The notes under the pieces are model-generated. The model was not told the origin of the DNA and made no database searches. It saw only the letters and a list, made by a program, of their open reading frames with translations. 20,856 bases of DNA from IMG/VR virus record IMGVR_UViG_3300027833_000257, positions 1 through 20,856 of that record. One strand, 5' to 3'. This DNA comes from a virus. Positions 14,370 to 20,856 of this stretch are shown piece after piece. The first letter of the stretch is position 1. Each line of letters opens with the position of its first letter. A program made the translations under genes and the position numbers.

Positions 14370-17159
14370 ATGTCATATCAGAATCTTAGATTTTTTGATA
14401 ATAATTCTAATGAATTAAACTTAGACTACGACGGTACTTTAGGTTATTCTAAGGGAACTATATTTCTACCTGAAATATCAACGGGCCTATATGAAACTTT
14501 AAACCTATATGTGTTAGAAGAAGTAAGGGATGAATTAGATAATCAAAGGTTTGTACATCCCATATCAGTTGACGCAAATAAGAATACACTTAAATTTAAA
14601 TTTACCACGGAATATGGAGAAAGTACAGACATATTTCTTTATAGTGGTAAAATGAATAATGGTGATTATGATGTAAATGTAGATTCGTTTCAAATCAGTG
14701 AGATGAGAGACAATACATTTTATAATGGCATTGATGCAAATGGTTTTAAACTAGTTCCATTAAATGCAGCAGCATTACAGCCACAGGCATGTCTTGCTAA
14801 CATCGCACTGAGTTCAGAAAAAGAAGGATTTCATATTAGAAAACTAGAAGTTTATGCTACTGAGAATGGAACTGACGTAAAGGTTGCAGAAATTAAAGTT
14901 TACGGTGAAGTGGTTGGTGAAGATGAAAGACTGAAAACCCTTTTAACCAATATGGCACTTAATCTTACTGAGATGGATTATTTAATATTTAGAGATTCTG
15001 ATATTAAAGATCTTGGTGTAGATTATAAATTATTAAATACGAAGAGAAAGGAACTTTTATTACAGGCTTCTACTATTAAACCGTTTATAGGAACATATAA
15101 AGCCCTATTAGGCGTTATAGATTTCTTTGGATATAGTAATGTAAGTCTTAGAGAATATTGGTTAAATATAAATGAACAATCTGAAGGTTTTGGAAAAATG
15201 ATAGTTGTTCCTGTTGCTAATCAAACTGAAGTTGGTTTTTTAGCAAAGAAAAGTAAAAATACAAATCTTCCTAATTCTAATCAAAAAAAGACTTCTAGGT
15301 TTTCATTAGCGTATAGACTAAATATTCCTACTGGAAAACTAAATGAATTTGATTTACCAGAAGTAGAAGAAATTTCAGACTTTTCGCCAGACGAAATTTT
15401 AATAAAGTTATATGCTTTAAAGCGTAAACTACAGAGAGAATATCTACCTCTTAATGCAAAGATCGTGGATATTACAGCAGAGGGTGATTACTTCGACGGA
15501 GTAAATCAAAGAGTTTGGAATAATCAACACCAAATACATGCACAATATGCTGGACAAGACGTACATTATGATATATTTCCAGATGTTAAATCAATTTATA
15601 TAGAAGATCTTAGGAAAGTAGATTATAGACTAGAAGGTCGTAATCAAAAGATAGAGGTTTTTAATAAAACAGAAAGAAATGAATTAGAAGATTCTATTAG
15701 ATCTTTCTATACAAGTTGGCATGACGAAGATATGTCTTCACATAATACGATGGCAGGAATTCCTATCGGAGCTCCTATTATATTAACAGGAACTTCTCTT
15801 AAAGATACATGGGATGATGCAAATTTTACGTTCATAGATGCAAACGACACTGACGATGATGCCAATGTTTTACATTCTCCACTCGGACAACCTCCATACA
15901 TTACCCTGCAAGATCCTTTCTTAACATGGGATGATTGGTGGAAAAGAAGTGTATATGAAATTGAATGGATAATTAAAGGTCCTAGAGGTTACTCTAAAAA
16001 TATTAGAGGATCCATTGACAACTGGTACACATTACCAATCATACTTCCATATATAGGTGAGTATACGATTGATGTTGCTTTTTGGGATTTGTATAATGTT
16101 AGAAGCATTAGTCACAATGAAAAGGTAATAGTTAAATCTAAGAACGTTGAGGTATATGGAATGTATCAGAAACTTACACCTGAATTAGATTGGGCAAATT
16201 ATAAATATCAATGGGATGAAGCAGGTTCTTCATGGGAATGGGGTAGAGAAAACCTAAATACCGTCGAAGAAAGTATTGCTACATATTACATAACCCTCGA
16301 TAGAGCTAATTATTTACACGATGAGGAAGACGGTAATGAATTTTCAATAGTAAGAAGATTTGCTGATTCTACAACTCCGACTGGATTTAACGAAACAACA
16401 GGTCCATATCAGTGGAAATCACTAAGAAAACAAATATGGAACGATGGTCCTGAAATATGCTGGGATCAAACTAGAGTCGGACCTGATTTAAATTCTTCTT
16501 TTAAAGTAGAATTAAACGGTGCTAACAATGGAACTATATCTATTTCACAGTTAGATCCCTTTACAGATCTTGAAATAGTGGAAGCATATACTCCAACTGC
16601 AACATACCCTACATCCAATACTGACTTTGTTGCCTGGGAAAATTTAAAGGATGAATTAAATAATTTAAATCCTAATCAATACCCTATTTTTACTAAATTC
16701 AATTGGAATCCGATATATAAAGATATTGACGGAAATATAATAAACAATTTTGATGGAGCAGATACGTGCGATTATATGCTAGTAGTGTCTAAACAACCTA
16801 ATCAAGTATATGATTTTTATAACGTAACGACAACCACTGGGATTATAGATCCTGCTAGTTTTGTTAAATATCAGGCGTACAATCCTAGTTTTAATGACTC
16901 TTATGTAATAGACGATCACGGTACTATAAATCTATTAAATCATATGACTTTTTCTTATGACTTGACTAAAATGCCAGGTATAATAAATCAGAAATGGAGA
17001 TTGATAAATAATAGTGTAAAAAAAGAAGATATATATTATGATAATCAGTGGCTGACATACTTATTTGACACAAAGGGAGAGTATAGTATTGAGCTTGAAT
17101 TAACTGATTTGAACGGAAATAAAAACATAACAAGAAAAAACATCTTAACAATTAAATAA
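14370..17159 (+). CDS. Large baseplate wedge protein, gp7/gpI-like, with PKD/Ig-like domains (929 aa)
   Basis: A likely wedge arm that, with gp6, builds the baseplate periphery. Residues about 236-265 contain KPFIGTYKALLGVIDFFGYS and SLREYW; about 344-377 contain LIKLYALKRKLQREYLPLNA and then DITAEGDYFDG. This pair is typical of gpI/gp7-class wedge proteins, in which a helical domain packs on gp6. The rest is beta-rich. Two segments look like PKD/Ig-type sandwiches: about 530-597 with GEYTIDVAFWDLYNVRS, and the C-terminus, about 860-929, with GEYSIELELTDLNGNKN. At 929 residues it is close to T4 gp7 (1032). It is 2 bases after the small basic gene and 1 base before the fibre-like gene. The wedge role is well supported by order; equivalence to gp7 is inference. 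Confidence 0.6.
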   Translation: MSYQNLRFFDNNSNELNLDYDGTLGYSKGTIFLPEISTGLYETLNLYVLEEVRDELDNQRFVHPISVDANKNTLKFKFTTEYGESTDIFLYSGKMNNGDYDVNVDSFQISEMRDNTFYNGIDANGFKLVPLNAAALQPQACLANIALSSEKEGFHIRKLEVYATENGTDVKVAEIKVYGEVVGEDERLKTLLTNMALNLTEMDYLIFRDSDIKDLGVDYKLLNTKRKELLLQASTIKPFIGTYKALLGVIDFFGYSNVSLREYWLNINEQSEGFGKMIVVPVANQTEVGFLAKKSKNTNLPNSNQKKTSRFSLAYRLNIPTGKLNEFDLPEVEEISDFSPDEILIKLYALKRKLQREYLPLNAKIVDITAEGDYFDGVNQRVWNNQHQIHAQYAGQDVHYDIFPDVKSIYIEDLRKVDYRLEGRNQKIEVFNKTERNELEDSIRSFYTSWHDEDMSSHNTMAGIPIGAPIILTGTSLKDTWDDANFTFIDANDTDDDANVLHSPLGQPPYITLQDPFLTWDDWWKRSVYEIEWIIKGPRGYSKNIRGSIDNWYTLPIILPYIGEYTIDVAFWDLYNVRSISHNEKVIVKSKNVEVYGMYQKLTPELDWANYKYQWDEAGSSWEWGRENLNTVEESIATYYITLDRANYLHDEEDGNEFSIVRRFADSTTPTGFNETTGPYQWKSLRKQIWNDGPEICWDQTRVGPDLNSSFKVELNGANNGTISISQLDPFTDLEIVEAYTPTATYPTSNTDFVAWENLKDELNNLNPNQYPIFTKFNWNPIYKDIDGNIINNFDGADTCDYMLVVSKQPNQVYDFYNVTTTTGIIDPASFVKYQAYNPSFNDSYVIDDHGTINLLNHMTFSYDLTKMPGIINQKWRLINNSVKKEDIYYDNQWLTYLFDTKGEYSIELELTDLNGNKNITRKNILTIK

Positions 17160-17160
17160 A

Positions 17161-17715
17161 ATGGCAAGTATTACAACAATTTTAGGAACGCACTCACTTT
17201 CTTCTTCGAGACTTACTATCAATAACAATTTTGATAATGTAAATGATGAATTAGGATTAATTGCAAATGTTCTAGACACGACAAGTTCTACGTTATCTTT
17301 AACTGGAGCTATTACGGCAGGTACACTGTCCGTAAACACAGGTACATTAACTACATTTAACGTAACCGCATCTTCATTAGAAGCAGGTGTCGAAGCTACG
17401 TTTAAAGAAAATGTTATCTTAGAAAAAGGATTACAGCATTCTATTGCAGACACTGTTAATTTTCCAACTGGAAATCCAACACTAGGAGCTTACATATATA
17501 CTGGATCCACGGATCTTATATTAGGAGATTCTAATGCTGGACAAACTTTAACTATAATCGCATCAGCAGCATTTGCTATAGCAAGTGCAAGTTTAGCGAA
17601 TATACATGGAGTTACAACTGAAGTAACCGTTTCACAGAATGGTAGCATTAGTTTGATAGGAGGCATTAACAATAAGTGGTGGATTACAAGTTCACATAAC
17701 GCTATAATTTCGTAA
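17161..17715 (+). CDS. Small fibre-like, beta-rich structural protein (184 aa)
   Basis: A probable trimeric fibre or fibre-base protein on the outside of the baseplate. The N-terminus has SSSRLTINNNFDNVNDELG (about 14-32), a motif like the start of many phage fibre proteins where a short helix anchors the trimer. Next come Ser/Thr/Leu-rich strands (STLSLTGAITAGTLSVNTG) of the kind that wind into a trimeric beta-helix, and a Gly/Ala-rich C-terminal part ending with ISLIGGINNKWWITS, resembling a small tip domain. There are no Cys residues and no enzyme motif. It starts 1 base after the gp7-like stop. Receptor binding is possible but not shown. Confidence 0.55.
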   Translation: MASITTILGTHSLSSSRLTINNNFDNVNDELGLIANVLDTTSSTLSLTGAITAGTLSVNTGTLTTFNVTASSLEAGVEATFKENVILEKGLQHSIADTVNFPTGNPTLGAYIYTGSTDLILGDSNAGQTLTIIASAAFAIASASLANIHGVTTEVTVSQNGSISLIGGINNKWWITSSHNAIIS

Positions 17716-17739
17716 CATAAAAATAAAACAATAGATTAG

Positions 17740-19725
17740 ATGGCTACACCACTAATAAGGATTCCACAGGAACAGGGAGGTACGATGTATGCTTTTGCTA
17801 ACTCAGCAAGGGATTTGACGCGTGCTTATTATAATCCAGATATTAATTTTGAATTTTCTAAATTTGCATTGCTAGACTTGCCAGTATATGCAGATGCTAA
17901 TTTAAGTGATCCCAATGACCCTAGTACAGGACCTAACTATATTAACTATACGAATTTATTCGAAGGAGGTGGTGGTGAAAATGCTAGTGCTTATAGCGAC
18001 ATAGCACATGATGGTAACGGTAATGTTCATTTCGCACAGACTTTTCAAAGTTACGCACTTAATTTAGAGAACATGTTACTTAACCCTGAGGTTAATGACG
18101 ATTTTGATGATGTATTGTTTCAAAGTGATGCAGAAAAAATATTCTTTAAATACTTATATCATATAAATGCAATAAGAGTTAGAACTGCAACTTCACAAGA
18201 AGTTTCAACAGGATATTCTAGAATGATTGAGTTAGATGATTCTACTCAGTCTGGTTCTGAATATAGTCAAGTTATAAAATATATCGGAAACATCGATGTA
18301 ACTAACGATAAGAATTACAAAGGACAACAATATAACGAAATATTTGTTAATGTTCCTTCTTCTGTAGGATATACCCCTGAAGTTTTATTAGAAACATCTA
18401 AATTTAATACTAATAATATTAAGTTTGTACCGGGTTCTGAAATTGAAGGAAGAACAAGTGATGATATTCATCCAGATCCTTTCTTAAGTTTAGAATCTTA
18501 TGCAGATCAATCCGATGGAACTTATAATACAGATGAAAATGAAATACCCACGTTTGGAATTGATTTTAATGCAAGTGCATATTCAAAAATCATAAATGAT
18601 CCAAAACTAAATTCAGTATTAGATTATTCTAAAAGAGGTGGAGATTTTAGGTTTAACGCTATTTTAGTATACTATGACATCTACTCAAAATCCAATATTG
18701 GAAATAAAGCGACTAACCTATATGGTATAATTTTATTAGATAACTGGAAAGAAGATACGTCTAATGATGGATGGTATATTCCAGAATTAACTAAATACAA
18801 ACCGAATGAGGTTACGGGTCTTAATGGTAATGCATTCGCACTTAAATTAAATCTTAAGTTTAATTCTGCCCTAGATAACGTAGGAATAGAGAAGAATATT
18901 AATGATTATTCTACTTTCTCAATGGATATTTTCTTAGACACGACCAGTGCTTTAGAAAATGCGGTTCAATTATTAAGAGATGCTAATACAAGATACAATG
19001 ATATTTCTAAGAAAGTTGAAATGTTAGAAAGTTTCTTTTTAAGTTCTGAAAGTTTACAAGGAATATCTAAAAGATTAGATAATATAGAGCAAGATGTTGA
19101 AAACGCTACTCTTAATTTCCAAGATGAAAGAAGTCTTTTAGACTTGATAACAAACACCAACTCTAGGTTAAATCAGGTTATATCTGGTGTAATCCCGGCA
19201 GAGATACAATATAATACAGACGTTCTAGAATCAGGTAACACAGGAGTCTCTATTGATAAATCAAGTAATGGTAAAGTTAAAATTAGTTGTGTAAATTATG
19301 GTTATTCTTTAGGACAAGCTTATGTATATGACACTGTAACTTCTGCTAATGAAAGAGAATTATCAGCTGATTCTATGTTTTTACCGGATGAAGCTGGTAC
19401 AAAGGCAGTATGGCAAAGACTTAAAGAGTTTGATAATTTAGTTAGAATATACACAGACCAATCACAGAGCTTTGATTCTAACCTGAATATATACTTAGAT
19501 GATACAATAACAAACTGGAAAAAAGGCCAAGTTGTTAGAGTAACTTTTAAAAATAAAATAAAAAACTTATCAACGCATTATATAACACTGTGGACTGATA
19601 AGAGTAATGGATGGTCGCAGAAACTTTCTATTTCTTTATCGGACTTATTATCTAATAAACCATATATTGAAATAGTATGCGTAGATCCAGTAAATAAAAC
19701 GTTTGAATACGATATCTTAAGATAA
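17740..19725 (+). CDS. Baseplate/tail structural protein with central coiled coil (661 aa)
   Basis: Not assigned to a named family. The N-terminus (MATPLIRIPQEQGGTMYAFA, then FEFSKFALLDLPVY) has the look of conserved phage structural proteins placed after the wedge genes. Residues about 60-395 are mixed beta-rich and acidic, with many Asn, Asp, Ser and Tyr. Residues about 400-483 form a strong heptad-rich coiled coil (LENAVQLLRDANTRYNDISK, LQGISKRLDNIEQDVENA, NTNSRLNQVISG). The end, about 490-661, is another beta domain with VVRVTFKNKIKNLSTHYITL. This head-stalk-head pattern suits a trimeric baseplate appendage such as the roles of T4 gp9-gp12, but no specific match can be claimed. The gap before it is 24 bases and the next gene begins 1 base after its stop. 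Confidence 0.55.
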   Translation: MATPLIRIPQEQGGTMYAFANSARDLTRAYYNPDINFEFSKFALLDLPVYADANLSDPNDPSTGPNYINYTNLFEGGGGENASAYSDIAHDGNGNVHFAQTFQSYALNLENMLLNPEVNDDFDDVLFQSDAEKIFFKYLYHINAIRVRTATSQEVSTGYSRMIELDDSTQSGSEYSQVIKYIGNIDVTNDKNYKGQQYNEIFVNVPSSVGYTPEVLLETSKFNTNNIKFVPGSEIEGRTSDDIHPDPFLSLESYADQSDGTYNTDENEIPTFGIDFNASAYSKIINDPKLNSVLDYSKRGGDFRFNAILVYYDIYSKSNIGNKATNLYGIILLDNWKEDTSNDGWYIPELTKYKPNEVTGLNGNAFALKLNLKFNSALDNVGIEKNINDYSTFSMDIFLDTTSALENAVQLLRDANTRYNDISKKVEMLESFFLSSESLQGISKRLDNIEQDVENATLNFQDERSLLDLITNTNSRLNQVISGVIPAEIQYNTDVLESGNTGVSIDKSSNGKVKISCVNYGYSLGQAYVYDTVTSANERELSADSMFLPDEAGTKAVWQRLKEFDNLVRIYTDQSQSFDSNLNIYLDDTITNWKKGQVVRVTFKNKIKNLSTHYITLWTDKSNGWSQKLSISLSDLLSNKPYIEIVCVDPVNKTFEYDILR

Positions 19726-19726
19726 T

Positions 19727-20856
19727 ATGAGCGCTAGCAATTCCATATCACATTTACTCGAACAGTTTCTAGAATTAAATACTAATTCACTAGAAACTTT
19801 CGAACGTATCAATGAGGCTATTTCAACCGACAAAGAAACGGTTACAATAGATTTATTCGATAATCGCACAGGAGAAATGACTGCAATTCAGATTCCAGCA
19901 TTTGGATTTTTGAAAAGAGAAATTGAAAGAATTGATAAGAACATGACTGCGATTAGCGGTTTAGATACTTCTAGTGCAAACGTAAAACTTAAAGATGGAT
20001 CTTATAGAAGAATACATACTTCTAAATTAAAAGGACCTTCCTTACCTATAAAATCTCTAGCGACTCCTAAGGAATTCAACACTCAATTAAATGATTTCTT
20101 TGAAGATTTCCTAAATCCTTTATTAACTATTAGCCTAGATGTTAAAGGACAGATTCCAGTAGATACTGAAAGAGTTTATACTGAAAGATTTATATTCGAT
20201 CATGAAGACCTAGCATCTACTGAATCTTTTGATGAAGTTTTTAAAGGTCAAAATGATGTTAATTATTCTAAATTTATTTCTAAAATAAAAGAAGATGGTT
20301 TAAAATATAGAATAGATGCAGAGACGGTAGATATGCCAATAAGATCTATTCAATACAATGGCCAATTAGATGTATTAAAAGTAGAAAATGTTCAAAAAAC
20401 CTCTTTAATAGACGGAACTAGTCAAACTAAAACCGTAAAGGTTTACACTCTAAATAAATTAACGTATTCAGACTCTAATAAAGAGATGAAAGATACTGAA
20501 ACTCTAAAAATTGGAGATTCATTAGTAGTAAATACATCTGAGTACAATACAAGATATAAAGTAACCTCTATTGATTCTTCATCTTCACAAGTTGAACTAT
20601 CTCTTTTAGAAGGTTATGCACCCATTAAGATAGCAGCAAACGCTCTCGCTATTTACAAAGACATTGATGTTTCCGTTTCTATAGATATTAAAGTTGGATT
20701 TAATGAAAGACAAGTTGTCTTTGTTAAACCAATTGATCCTATCTCTAAATTACCAGCTACTGATTTCTCACCAGGTGTTGCATTCTTTTCGAATGAACTT
20801 ACTATTCAAAATGAAGATGGTATAGTTACTACACTTGCTAAATATTATAAAGAAGA
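19727..20856 (+). CDS. Large structural protein, 3' end outside window (partial, 376 aa visible)
   Basis: An ATG at 19727, one base after the previous stop, opens a frame with no stop through the end of the window. The N-terminus has an amphipathic helix (SISHLLEQFLELNTNSLE), then IDLFDNRTGEMTAIQIPAFG and a second helix (FLKREIERIDKNMTAISG) that could begin a coiled-coil stem. The rest is beta-rich with repeated strand-turn segments (VDTERVYTERFIFDHED, LKIGDSLVVNTSEYNTRYKV, DVSVSIDIKVGFNERQVVFV). This style fits a large baseplate or tail-fibre protein. Its function is unknown. It belongs to the same block as the preceding wedge and fibre genes. Confidence 0.7.
   Translation, partial: MSASNSISHLLEQFLELNTNSLETFERINEAISTDKETVTIDLFDNRTGEMTAIQIPAFGFLKREIERIDKNMTAISGLDTSSANVKLKDGSYRRIHTSKLKGPSLPIKSLATPKEFNTQLNDFFEDFLNPLLTISLDVKGQIPVDTERVYTERFIFDHEDLASTESFDEVFKGQNDVNYSKFISKIKEDGLKYRIDAETVDMPIRSIQYNGQLDVLKVENVQKTSLIDGTSQTKTVKVYTLNKLTYSDSNKEMKDTETLKIGDSLVVNTSEYNTRYKVTSIDSSSSQVELSLLEGYAPIKIAANALAIYKDIDVSVSIDIKVGFNERQVVFVKPIDPISKLPATDFSPGVAFFSNELTIQNEDGIVTTLAKYYKE

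Noticed and set aside
17145-17453. 102-codon minus-strand frame across the start of the fibre-like gene
   Set aside because: The fibre-like gene has the better start, the tight 1-base spacing to the upstream stop and recognisable fibre-style sequence; the antisense frame is a shadow of Ser/Thr-rich repeats.
19727-19820. LLEQFLEL and FERINEA near the N-terminus of the last gene, considered as another capsid-targeting motif
   Set aside because: The protein does not begin with the MK..FxxF pattern, and both words fall within ordinary amphipathic helices of a structural protein.
1-20856. Search for tRNA genes, CRISPR arrays, insertion sequences and long direct repeats
   Set aside because: No cloverleaf-like GGTTCGA/TTCGAATC arm, regularly spaced repeats, transposase motifs or terminal inverted repeats were seen by eye, and there is almost no non-coding space to hold them.

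Overview
This window is a slice of the late virion-structure region of a tailed phage with a contractile (myovirus, T4-like) tail. Every supported gene is on the + strand. Genes are packed with gaps of 0 to 46 bases, apart from one 105-base gap, and the DNA is strongly AT-rich with AGA as the usual arginine codon. Start codons are preceded by A/T-rich sequence such as TAACAATG or AAATAAAATG, and almost none has a Shine-Dalgarno motif. This is typical of Bacteroidetes and their phages. A phage-encoded ribosomal-protein-S1-like gene, whose N-terminal region also resembles Bacteroidetes S1, points the same way. The host assignment is an inference from these two signals. Layout, left half (1-9636): the end of an unknown upstream gene; a tube/baseplate-junction-like protein; a small LysM-containing gp53-like wedge protein; a protein with a T4-type capsid-targeting-like N-terminus; a gp27/gpD-like hub; a second tube-like protein; a gp5/gpV-like spike with an OB domain and an apical His-x-His motif but no lysozyme domain; an unrecognised 561-residue protein; and a four-S1-domain protein. 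A strong intrinsic terminator at 9656-9685 closes this block. Right half (9706-20856): a candidate promoter just after the terminator; a predicted amidoligase fused to a pentapeptide-repeat helix; an unrecognised conserved-looking virion protein; gp25; gp6/baseplate J; an 89-residue basic protein; a large gp7/gpI-like wedge protein with PKD/Ig-like domains; a small fibre-like protein; a 661-residue coiled-coil structural protein; and a large structural protein cut by the window end. How the genes fit together: hub, spike and tube-like proteins form the centre of the baseplate; gp25, gp6-like and gp7-like proteins form the wedges; the fibre-like and coiled-coil proteins probably sit on the periphery. 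The two genes that are not obvious structural parts, the S1 homologue and the amidoligase/pentapeptide fusion, lie side by side at the terminator/promoter boundary in the middle of the cluster. They are the most interesting part of the window: one could steer translation of leaderless-like or SD-less phage mRNAs, and the other could covalently modify a protein or peptide.
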